Of a stretch of 64,000 bases of DNA, positions 24,693 to 34,766 are shown in pieces. Below the pieces are notes generated by a model that was not told where the DNA came from, made no database searches, and saw only the letters and a program-made list of their open reading frames with translations. The position numbers and the translations under genes are program-made. Origin of the DNA: Nocardia sp. CNY236 (GTDB lineage: Bacteria; Actinomycetota; Actinomycetes; Mycobacteriales; Mycobacteriaceae); NCBI RefSeq assembly GCF_000482385.1, contig NZ_AXVD01000014.1, positions 1 to 64,000 of the forward strand, read 5' to 3'. Position 1 is the first letter of the stretch. Each line of letters opens with the position of its first letter.

Positions 24693-26480
24693 CTAGATGC
24701 GTGCGCCTTTGACTCGGTTGCACGTGCGACACAACACCTGAAGGTTGGCGGCGCTGGTCGCACCGCCGCGGCTGAGCGGGATGATGTGATCGAACTCGAG
24801 GTAGTGTCCCTCGCCGCATTCCACACATCTACCGCCGTCGCGCTGCCACACTTCGGCTTTCACCTCCTGCGGGATACTGCGCGTGTCGCGCCGGCCGGGA
24901 GCCAGGACCAGGCGTTTGGCTACTCGTAGCGCGCCCTCCACTGCGGCGGCGACATAGACGGGATCTGCGACGGCGAATCTCGCGCTTCCTCGAGCGGAGG
25001 TGGCTGCGATCACCACCGTGTCCCCGTCCGCATGGACGGAAACAACGCGTGACCATGGCATTTCGGTTCCGGTGCCGGATCCCACGAAGCGGAGCTTCTT
25101 GTTACTGGCGATCAGCCTGCCGTCGGTGAGCCGCGGCCCGCGGGCCAGCTGTCGTACATGGGTCGCCGGTAGATCGATGTGCACCTGCTCATCGGGGCCC
25201 AGATGCAGCCCCGGCGTGCGCACCACCGGAAGATCGCCCGTGCGTAGTCGGAACAGGAGGTTCTCCCGCTGCATGCGGCGTTGGAGCTCCTCGATCAGTG
25301 GTCCTTCGAGCGAGAGTTCGGCGACCGCCTGCTCGAAGGACTCCAGCTCCTCGGTGCGAACCTCGCCATCGGCGAAGGTGAAGGTGGCCAGCCGCTCCAC
25401 GTAGCTCAGCGCCGCATCGCGCAGTGCGTGGCGGCCCGACTCGGGCTGAATGCGCTGATAGCGCAGCGACGCCCACAACGCTGCCCACTCGGACCCGCGC
25501 GGCCCATGGTTGGCCAGGACGCGTTGTGCTCGGTTGTGCCAGTGGACGAGGTACTGGTCGACCTCGCGTGCACACCGCTCGCATGGCACGAGCCCGCCGA
25601 ACAATTTGCGACGTAGCGGCGCCGCGCAGCGGTTGCAGCGTTGTCCGTCGGCCGGCTGGCGCAGGTAGCGGTCGGTGGTCCACGACGTGCCGTCCCACCA
25701 GCGCATGTGCTGGGGGTCTTCGGGGTCCGGGTGCCAGTCGGCCCGTTCGGGTCGTGGCGGCGGCGGTGGAGCGACTGGCCGGTGGCGGTCGAGGTCGACC
25801 GCACGGCCGGTCCGCGCTACAGGCATGGCAGCGTGGGCGTGGTCGGGCGCTTGGGCCGGGGTGTCCGAGGTATGCGGACGGGGGGTAGTGGCCGGCCGTG
25901 GCGTGCTCGCCGAGGCGTCCGAAGAGCGGTGGGGACGAAACGGGTTCCTCGGATGCCTGGTCCGGCTGGGCTCGGAAGGGTCGTCGACCTGTACTCCGAA
26001 CTCGGTGACCAGGCCAGCGAGCCCGCGCGACCACCCTTGACCGAGTGCGCGGAACCGCCAGCGAGCCTCCCGGCGATAGAACTCACCGAACATCAGCGCC
26101 GACACCGCGGCCGCGTCGTCGATCTCGAATGTCGCCACTACCCCGTCGACGGCGTGCACGGCGACGGTCATCGCGCGGATGTCGGCGAAGGTGCCCGCAT
26201 CGACCGAGCCGGAGACGACGATGCGTTCGATATCCGGTTCAGTGCGTGGTAGTGACACGCTCAGCCGCGCGGTGCGTGCTCGAGGTTCTTGGTCGAGAGT
26301 CACCGCCTGGGAAACATGCCGCGGCGCGTTGTAGAACACCATGTCCCGGTCGGAACGGACGGTGCCCGAGGAGTCCAACAGCAAGGCGTGCGCGTCCACC
26401 GCATTGTCCGACTGCCATGAAACGACCACGGCTAGAAGGGATGTCGGTACTACTATGTTTGCGCCCTTGCTGAGTTTCAT
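24693..26480 (-). CDS. TerD-domain protein with DUF2510, zinc ribbon and C-terminal HNH nuclease
   Basis: 595 residues. The TerD domain spans 1 to about 167 (MKLSKGANIVVPT, then RSDRDMVFYNAP, then GEFYRREARWRFRALGQGW). A Pro-rich linker follows, then a DUF2510 motif at about 248-270 (ADWHPDPEDPQHMRWWDGTS) and a zinc-ribbon-like Cys set (C282, C285, C300, C303). A helical region and a PH-like strand region come next. The C-terminus (543-595) is an HNH endonuclease: WQRDGGRCVECGEGHYLEFD, then HIIPLSRGGATSAANLQVLC, then RTCNRVKG. TerD proteins belong to stress and anti-phage-type Ter networks, and the nuclease would be the effector. It is transcribed 88 bases after pabAB. Confidence 0.9.
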   Translation of the reverse strand: MKLSKGANIVVPTSLLAVVVSWQSDNAVDAHALLLDSSGTVRSDRDMVFYNAPRHVSQAVTLDQEPRARTARLSVSLPRTEPDIERIVVSGSVDAGTFADIRAMTVAVHAVDGVVATFEIDDAAAVSALMFGEFYRREARWRFRALGQGWSRGLAGLVTEFGVQVDDPSEPSRTRHPRNPFRPHRSSDASASTPRPATTPRPHTSDTPAQAPDHAHAAMPVARTGRAVDLDRHRPVAPPPPPRPERADWHPDPEDPQHMRWWDGTSWTTDRYLRQPADGQRCNRCAAPLRRKLFGGLVPCERCAREVDQYLVHWHNRAQRVLANHGPRGSEWAALWASLRYQRIQPESGRHALRDAALSYVERLATFTFADGEVRTEELESFEQAVAELSLEGPLIEELQRRMQRENLLFRLRTGDLPVVRTPGLHLGPDEQVHIDLPATHVRQLARGPRLTDGRLIASNKKLRFVGSGTGTEMPWSRVVSVHADGDTVVIAATSARGSARFAVADPVYVAAAVEGALRVAKRLVLAPGRRDTRSIPQEVKAEVWQRDGGRCVECGEGHYLEFDHIIPLSRGGATSAANLQVLCRTCNRVKGARI

Positions 26481-26567
26481 CGTGATCGAACTATGCCACG
26501 TCCATCCGACACGCCGAACTCGCGAGGGACGTTCTTCGGCGGGGCGACCGTGCGCCGGCGGGCAGGC

Positions 26568-28739
<2,172 letters not shown>

Positions 28740-28827
28740 GGTGCTGGAAACCCTACGCCGCGCTGGTCGGAGCACACCGCCGTGCTCGGAATTCGGTCGT
28801 GGTCGCGCGGTGATGCACAATGTGGGG

Positions 28828-29883
28828 ATGTCTGTTGTCCAGCCGGCCGACGTGGATCCAGCGGCCGTCGACTTCGCCGTCGTCGGAACATGGATGGATG
28901 AACAGGGTTTGCCTGCAGGTGAATTCGAGAACGTGACCGCCCTAGGGGGCGGAACGCAGAACATCATGCTCCATTTCCGGCGGGGCGCGCGGGAATACGT
29001 CCTGCGCCGTGGGCCGAAGCACCTGCGGTCCAAGAGCAACGAGGTGATTCGGCGCGAGGCCCGTCTGCTCACCGCCCTCGGCGGGGCCGACGTGCGCGCA
29101 CCCCGGGTGATCGCGGCCTGCCCCGACGAATCGGTGCTGGGTGCGGTCTTCTATCTGATGGAGCCGGTCGACGGTTTCAATCCACAGAACGATCTGCCCG
29201 ATCTGTATGCGGGCGATCCAGAGGTCCGTCGCCGCATGGGTCTGTCCGCCGTCGAGGCGATCGCGCGGCTGGGCGCACTGGACTACCAGGCGTTGGGCTT
29301 GTCCGATTACGGCAAGCCGGAAGGCTTCCTCGAACGTCAGGTGCCGCGGTGGCTCGGTGAGTTGGAGTCCTATTCGATGAACGAAGGCTACCCCGGACCC
29401 GACATTCCGGGGGTGGAGCTGGTCGGCGAATGGTTGGACCGCAACCGCCCCGCGCAGTGGACTCCCGGCATCTTGCACGGCGACTGCCATCTGGCGAACA
29501 TGCTGTTCTCCTATGACAGTCCGCAGGTTGCGGCAATGGTCGACTGGGAGATGTCGACCATCGGTGACCCATTGTTGGACCTCGGTTGGCAAATCGCGAC
29601 CCGGCCCGAGCCCGGTACGGTCAGTGCGGCATTGCTCGGTGCGCTCGGCCAGGTCGGCGGATTGCCGACGCCGGAGGAGATGGTCGCTCATTACGGGCAG
29701 TACTCCGAGCGTGATCTCGATGCCGTGCCGTGGTACACGGTGTTGGCCTGCTTCAAGCTGGGCATCGTCGTGGAGGGTACGCACGCTCGTGCATTCGCCG
29801 GCAAGGCATCCAAGCAGGTCGGTGACTTTCTGCATGCGGTCACCCTGGAACTGTTCGAGCGGGCGCGGCGGTTGATGGAATAA
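28828..29883 (+). CDS. APH-family phosphotransferase (ACAD10-like kinase)
   Basis: 351 residues from ATG 28828; ATG 28813 is also in frame. The aminoglycoside-phosphotransferase fold is shown by GGGTQNIMLHFRRG, the catalytic loop GILHGDCHLANMLF (HGDxxxxN) and AMVDWEMSTIGDPLLDLGW with the metal-binding Asp. This subgroup is close to the kinase domain of ACAD10-type proteins and usually acts on hydroxy-acids or small metabolites, not aminoglycosides. It is divergent from pabAB (88 bp between starts), so the promoter region is shared. Confidence 0.88.
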   Translation: MSVVQPADVDPAAVDFAVVGTWMDEQGLPAGEFENVTALGGGTQNIMLHFRRGAREYVLRRGPKHLRSKSNEVIRREARLLTALGGADVRAPRVIAACPDESVLGAVFYLMEPVDGFNPQNDLPDLYAGDPEVRRRMGLSAVEAIARLGALDYQALGLSDYGKPEGFLERQVPRWLGELESYSMNEGYPGPDIPGVELVGEWLDRNRPAQWTPGILHGDCHLANMLFSYDSPQVAAMVDWEMSTIGDPLLDLGWQIATRPEPGTVSAALLGALGQVGGLPTPEEMVAHYGQYSERDLDAVPWYTVLACFKLGIVVEGTHARAFAGKASKQVGDFLHAVTLELFERARRLME

Positions 29884-29955
29884 CTGTCGGCATGTTGCCG
29901 TTGATCGGCTGAATATTGGTGGCCAGCGGCATCCTGCCAAATCTAGGTTGGGGAC

Positions 29956-30486
29956 ATGTCGATCGTTCCCGATGTCAAAGATTGGACCTGGGTGCTCGAA
30001 CGCGCCTGTCCCGAATGTGGTTTCGATGCCGCGCACGTCGGCCACGAGGCACTGCCGGAATTGCTCCGCGAGTCGGCCGCGCGGTTCGCGCAGGTGCTGC
30101 AGCGGCCGGATTGCCGAATCCGGCCGAACGCATCGACCTGGTCTGTGCTGGAGTACGGCGCTCACATGCGCGACATCTGCCGGCTCTACCACACCCGGTC
30201 GGCAGTGATGCTGGCCGGCGACCCCGATGGCGGAATCCCGCGCATCGTGAACTGGGACCAGGACGCGGCCGCGATTGCCGACCGCTACGCCGACCAGGAC
30301 CCGGCCCGGGTGGCTGTCGAATTGGTCGAGGCCGCCGAACGCGCCGCGCGGTCGTTCGAAACCGTGCCCCCTGCTCAGCGCGGACTATCGGGCGTGCGCA
30401 CCGACGGAGCGGTATTCACCGTGGAGTCGTTCACTCGCTATGTCGTCCATGATCTGGTACACCACGTCTACGACGTCCGGGGTTGA
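29956..30486 (+). CDS. DinB-family (mycothiol-dependent enzyme-like) protein
   Basis: 176 residues from ATG 29956. The N-terminus has a CxxC-like Cys pair (RACPECGFD). The four-helix DinB/MDMPI fold is suggested by the His positions in LEYGAHMRDICRLYH and the C-terminal YVVHDLVHHVYDVRG. Related proteins bind a divalent metal through three His and use mycothiol or bacillithiol as a cosubstrate. It follows the kinase gene by 72 bases and may be in the same operon. The exact reaction is unknown. Confidence 0.82.
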   Translation: MSIVPDVKDWTWVLERACPECGFDAAHVGHEALPELLRESAARFAQVLQRPDCRIRPNASTWSVLEYGAHMRDICRLYHTRSAVMLAGDPDGGIPRIVNWDQDAAAIADRYADQDPARVAVELVEAAERAARSFETVPPAQRGLSGVRTDGAVFTVESFTRYVVHDLVHHVYDVRG

Positions 30487-30669
30487 ATGCCTATGGCGTC
30501 CGGGGTTGAGGCTACAGTCTGCTCGTCAGCTGAGCAGACTGTAACGTGTTCTTGGTATCGGTTTTGCGATATCGAGGAAATTTCGCTTCCACTCTAGAAC
30601 GTGTTGCATTCTTCTCGTACTGTGGGTGCAGTCACATATGGGCGATTGCATGCGAGAGGGTCGACAGGT

Positions 30670-31800
30670 ATGAAGACGAAGGGCGCGGTCCTGTGGGGGA
30701 TCGACCAGCCGTGGTCGGTGGAAGAGATCGAGATCGGCGACCCGGTTGCCGGGGAAGTGAAGATCCGGCTGGAGACCGCCGGGATGTGCCATTCCGACCA
30801 CCACATCGTGACCGGAGCGACCCCGATGCCAGCCTTCCCCGTGATGGGTGGACACGAGGGCGCCGGCGTGATCACCGAACTCGGGCCGAACTGTCCGCCC
30901 GACCTCCAGGTCGGTGATCACGTGATCCTGTCGTTCATCCCGGCTTGTGGACGGTGTCCGGCATGCGTTGCCGGCCACATGGCGCTGTGCGACTTGGGGA
31001 TGGGGTTGCTGCTGGGCCAGTCGATCAGTGACGGCACCTACCGGATCCAGGCGCGTGGGCAGAACGTCATCCCGATCTGCCTGCTGGGGACCTTCGCGCC
31101 CTACATCACGGTGCACCACACTTCCGTGGTGAAGATCGATCCGAGCATTCCCTTCGAAGTGGCTTGCCTGGTCGGCTGCGGTGTACCGACCGGATTCGGC
31201 TCGGCCACGCACGTCGCTCAGGTGTCGCCGGGCGAAACCGTGGTGATCGCCGGTATCGGCGGGGTGGGCATGAGTGCGCTGCAAGGCGCGGTCTTGTCCG
31301 GCGCATCGAAAGTCGTCGCCATCGACCCGAATCCGTGGAAGCGTGAGCAGGCCCAGAAATTCGGCGCCACGCACGCCTACGAGAGCATGGAAGCCGCGGT
31401 GGCGCCACTGATCGACGCCACCGAAGGCCGGATGGCCCAGAAGGTCATCCTCACCATGGGCGAAATGCATGGCGACTACATCGAAGAGGGCTTGATCCTC
31501 ACCGCCAAGACCGGAACTCTCGTGGTCACTTCGATGGGCCGGATGGACGCGAACGACGTCAAGCTCAACAGCTTCCTGATGTGCATGCTGCAGAAGACGG
31601 TCAAAGGATGCATCTTCGGCGGTGGCAACGCCCGTCAGGACGCGCCGATGTTGCTCGAGCTGTACAAGTCCGGCCAGCTCAACCTGGACGACATGGTCAC
31701 CCGCAGCTACTCGTTGGAAGAGATCAACCAGGGCTACCAGGACATGCTGGACAGCAAGAACATTCGCGGCATCATCAAATACACCGAAGCCGACTGGTAG
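30670..31800 (+). CDS. NDMA-dependent zinc alcohol dehydrogenase
   Basis: 376 residues from ATG 30670. A catalytic-zinc Cys in ETAGMCHSDHH (C40) and the GHE motif (61-63) are present, with four structural-zinc Cys in CGRCPACVAGHMALC (93, 96, 99, 107). The NAD-binding loop AGIGGVGMSALQG follows. The Rxyl_3153-type subgroup of medium-chain dehydrogenases is indicated by KTKGAVLWGIDQPWSVEEIE; such enzymes hold a tightly bound NAD and need NDMA or mycofactocin as acceptor. Mycofactocin genes are not in the window. Confidence 0.92.
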   Translation: MKTKGAVLWGIDQPWSVEEIEIGDPVAGEVKIRLETAGMCHSDHHIVTGATPMPAFPVMGGHEGAGVITELGPNCPPDLQVGDHVILSFIPACGRCPACVAGHMALCDLGMGLLLGQSISDGTYRIQARGQNVIPICLLGTFAPYITVHHTSVVKIDPSIPFEVACLVGCGVPTGFGSATHVAQVSPGETVVIAGIGGVGMSALQGAVLSGASKVVAIDPNPWKREQAQKFGATHAYESMEAAVAPLIDATEGRMAQKVILTMGEMHGDYIEEGLILTAKTGTLVVTSMGRMDANDVKLNSFLMCMLQKTVKGCIFGGGNARQDAPMLLELYKSGQLNLDDMVTRSYSLEEINQGYQDMLDSKNIRGIIKYTEADW

Positions 31801-31849
31801 GCCCGTTGATCACCGGTTCGGCGAATATCGGATGGTAGCCAAAAAGCGC

Positions 31850-33043
31850 TCAGATCTGGCAGCGCAAAAGCGCTTCGCGCAGGTTGCGGCTGCGTACGTC
31901 GTCGAGGACGGCGAGACCGAGCCGGTTCATCGTGTACCCGAAACCGAGACCTGTGGCGGGATCGGCGAATCCGAACGAGCCGCCGAGTCCCGTGGTGCCG
32001 TAGGCCCGTTTGTCCGAGCCGAACCGGAATGTTCCTCGGGACTTGCGGAAGCCGAGATGGTAGCGACTTTTGGTGTGCAACACCAGGTCGTCGGCCGGCA
32101 CGTCGTCGGCGGTGTCGGCCGCTGCCAGCCGGTCCAACATGCCATCGTCGAGCGGTAATGCGCCGGTACGGCCTGCGGCAGCGCCGTAGACCTTGGCCAG
32201 TGCGCGGGCGTTACCTACTCCATTCGAGCCCGGCATCTCCACTTCGAGGAACTCCCGGCGAGACGCCCTCGCCGGGGCTCCACAGCGCGGGTTGTTCAGC
32301 GCGGCATGGGAGAAGCCGCGTTTGGTGTACATCTCGACGCCCATCCGCAACGGGATATTGCGCTCGTACCGCACGATGTCCAGTCCTCGGGTGGCGGTCA
32401 GGGTGGCGATCCGGTCCATCGACTGCTCGGCCGGCAGGCCGATGAAGAAGTCCAGGTCCAGCGGTACGGCGATATCGTCGGAGAAGATTTTCCCCAGCGT
32501 GCGACTCTGCGGGTCGACCCGGCGAAGAAGTTCACCCTGGTACAGGCCGAGAGTGATCGCATGGTAGCCGTGTCGGGTGCCGGGTTGCCACGCCGGCTTC
32601 TGCGCCGCCAGCACGGTCGCGAGGCCGTCGAGGTCGGCGATCTGGGGTAGGCGAACTATTTCGCTCAAGCCGGACAGTCCGGCCTGGTGGTCGATCAGTT
32701 GGCGGACGGTGACCGCGTCTTTGCCGTGCGCGGCGAATTCCGGCCAGTACTGCGCTACTGGCCGTTCGTAGTCCAGCAGTCCCTCGGTGACCGCGGCGGC
32801 CAGGGTGAATGCGGCCATCCCCTTCGTCGAGGAGAACACCGGCACGATGGTGTCTCGTTCCCATGGCACCGTACGGCGCCGATCCCGAAAGCCCGCCCAC
32901 AAATCCACGATCGGGCGCTCGCCTGCATAGATCGCGACAGCCGCGCCGATTTCGCCGTGGTGGGTGAAGTTGCGGCGGAATGCGTCGGCAACAGGTTCGA
33001 AGCCGGACGCGACCTCGCCGTGGATGGTGGGCCCGTCAGTCAT
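31850..33043 (-). CDS. Serine hydrolase (beta-lactamase/EstB-like), cytoplasmic
   Basis: 397 residues from ATG 33043 with no signal peptide. The SxxK motif is SSTKG (VPVFSSTKGMAAFTLAA), followed by the family block LIDHQAGLSGL and the Tyr region HGYHAITLG. GTTGLGGSFGFADPATGLGF near the C-terminus is the equivalent of the KTG box. It resembles EstB/LpqL-type esterases of actinobacteria. Converges with the alcohol dehydrogenase gene and is divergent (60 bp between starts) from a second hydrolase. Confidence 0.88.
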   Translation of the reverse strand: MTDGPTIHGEVASGFEPVADAFRRNFTHHGEIGAAVAIYAGERPIVDLWAGFRDRRRTVPWERDTIVPVFSSTKGMAAFTLAAAVTEGLLDYERPVAQYWPEFAAHGKDAVTVRQLIDHQAGLSGLSEIVRLPQIADLDGLATVLAAQKPAWQPGTRHGYHAITLGLYQGELLRRVDPQSRTLGKIFSDDIAVPLDLDFFIGLPAEQSMDRIATLTATRGLDIVRYERNIPLRMGVEMYTKRGFSHAALNNPRCGAPARASRREFLEVEMPGSNGVGNARALAKVYGAAAGRTGALPLDDGMLDRLAAADTADDVPADDLVLHTKSRYHLGFRKSRGTFRFGSDKRAYGTTGLGGSFGFADPATGLGFGYTMNRLGLAVLDDVRSRNLREALLRCQI

Positions 33044-33103
33044 AGTAGGTCGATCGTACCCGCGCGATACATCTCGGTTCCGCGGTTCTCGTAGGCTCAC
33101 AGG

Positions 33104-33937
33104 GTGGGTTCACTCGAACAGATTCGGCATTGGCCGGTACCGCATGCGGCTGCCGCAGTGCTCACCCGTGGCGGTGGCATTGCATACGAGGGCGATACCG
33201 AGCGGGTGTTTCCGCTCGCATCGGTGACCAAGCCGTTGGTGGCCTACGCAGTGCTGGTCGCGGTGGAAGAGGGCGCGATCGACCTCGATCAGCCTGCTGG
33301 GCCGCCCGGCGCCACGGTGCGTCACCTGCTGGCGCACGCGTCCGGACTCGCCTTCGGTACCGCGCAGGTGCAGGCGCAACCCGGCGCTCGCCGGATCTAC
33401 TCGAGTGCGGGTTTCGAGGTACTCGCCGCATTCGTTGCCGAACAGAGCAAGATCGCCTTCGACGAATACCTCCGTGACGCGGTGTTCCGGCCGCTGGGTA
33501 TGACGGCCTCGACGTTGGTCGGTTCGGCCGGGCACGCAGGACGATCCACCGTGGCGGACCTGACTCGATTCGCCGCCGAATTGCTCCACCCCCGATTGGT
33601 CTCTGCGCAGACATATGCCGAGGCCACCTCGGTTCAGTTCCCAGGGTTGAACGGGGTGCTGCCGGGCTATGGCCCGCAGCGGCCGAACGACTGGGGACTC
33701 GGCTTCGAGATCCGTGGCCGCAAGCAGCCGCACTGGACCGGGTCCACGAACTCGCCACAGACCTATGGCCATTTCGGCCAATCCGGGACCTTTGTGTGGG
33801 TCGACCCGCGCGCAGGAGTGGCGTGTCTCGCTTTGAGCGATGAGAATTTCGGGGACTGGGCGCGAGCGGCTTGGCCGCCGCTCAGTGACGCGGTCCTCGC
33901 CGAGGCGGCCGCCACGCGCGACACACTTGCCAGGTAA
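33104..33937 (+). CDS. Small serine hydrolase (beta-lactamase family)
   Basis: 277 residues from GTG 33104. It is a compact version of the penicillin-binding fold: SxxK in FPLASVTKPLVAYAVL, the block LLAHASGLAF, YSSAGFEVLAAFVA and HFGQSGTFVWVDPRAGVACL as the C-terminal box. The length is normal for the small esterase/peptidase type. It is not secreted (no signal peptide). The next gene is a DUF3145 gene, probably in the same transcript. A third distinct serine hydrolase in this part of the chromosome. Confidence 0.88.
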   Translation: MGSLEQIRHWPVPHAAAAVLTRGGGIAYEGDTERVFPLASVTKPLVAYAVLVAVEEGAIDLDQPAGPPGATVRHLLAHASGLAFGTAQVQAQPGARRIYSSAGFEVLAAFVAEQSKIAFDEYLRDAVFRPLGMTASTLVGSAGHAGRSTVADLTRFAAELLHPRLVSAQTYAEATSVQFPGLNGVLPGYGPQRPNDWGLGFEIRGRKQPHWTGSTNSPQTYGHFGQSGTFVWVDPRAGVACLALSDENFGDWARAAWPPLSDAVLAEAAATRDTLAR

Positions 33938-34031
33938 CACGTGTCACTTCGAACACTCCAGTACACTCGGGCAACGCAGTTCGACGAGTCGTTGGGGAAG
34001 ACGTTCCTCGTCGAAGCCGGAGGTGTTGGTG

Positions 34032-34565
34032 GTGCGCGCATCGAGTCAGTTCGCGGATGCGACGGCGGGTGTGGTCTACATCCACTCGTCGCCTGCCGCG
34101 CTGTGCCCACATGTCGAGTGGGCACTGACTTCGGCTCTCGATGCCCCGGCGAAACTACGCTGGACCGCGCAACCAGCCGATGGCAATCTGCGTGCGACCA
34201 GTGACTGGATCGGTCCGGTCGGCACGGCCTCGCGGATAGCGTCGACATTGCGCTCTTGGCCGGTATTGCGCTTCGAAGTGACCGAGGACCCCAGCGACGG
34301 TGTAGACGGCGAGCGCTACAGCTTCGTGCCCGGCCTGGGATTGTGGCACGGCTCGACGAGCGCCAACGGTGACATCACGCTGGGTGAGATGCGCCTGCGC
34401 GCCATGCTGCAGGCGACTCGCGAGCGAGGCAAGCACTCTGCATTCGACCTGGCTGCCGAGATCGAACACGCCCTGGGCACCGCCTGGGACGAGGATCTGG
34501 AAATGTACCGGTACGGCACGGAGTCGGGCGCAGAGGTCACCTGGCTGCGCCGCGACGTGGGCTAG
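34032..34565 (+). CDS. DUF3145 domain protein
   Basis: 177 residues from GTG 34032, with GGAGG upstream. The protein opens MRASSQFADATAGVVYIHSS and continues PAALCPHVEWALTSALDAPA, which is the known start of the actinobacterial DUF3145 family; it is therefore preferred to the longer open frame. Trp-rich blocks (LRWTAQPADG, LWHGSTSANGDI) are conserved. The family is nearly universal in Mycobacteriales and other Actinobacteria, and its function is unknown. Lies 94 bases after the small serine hydrolase. Confidence 0.88.
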   Translation: MRASSQFADATAGVVYIHSSPAALCPHVEWALTSALDAPAKLRWTAQPADGNLRATSDWIGPVGTASRIASTLRSWPVLRFEVTEDPSDGVDGERYSFVPGLGLWHGSTSANGDITLGEMRLRAMLQATRERGKHSAFDLAAEIEHALGTAWDEDLEMYRYGTESGAEVTWLRRDVG

Positions 34566-34766
34566 GCGGCGCACGAACCGACCCGGACCACAGCGGCCGG
34601 GCGGCGAGCAGTCTCGACCCGCCCGCGGCAAATGCGCGAATACGCCTGTTGCCATTGCGCTTTGCCGTGTGCTCGGGCAGTGGTCGGACACTCGCACAGT
34701 CGCTGTGCTCTAGACTGCCCTCGGTTCGCTCGGCCCATGCAATGGGCTTCGGAAGGGGGGTATTTC

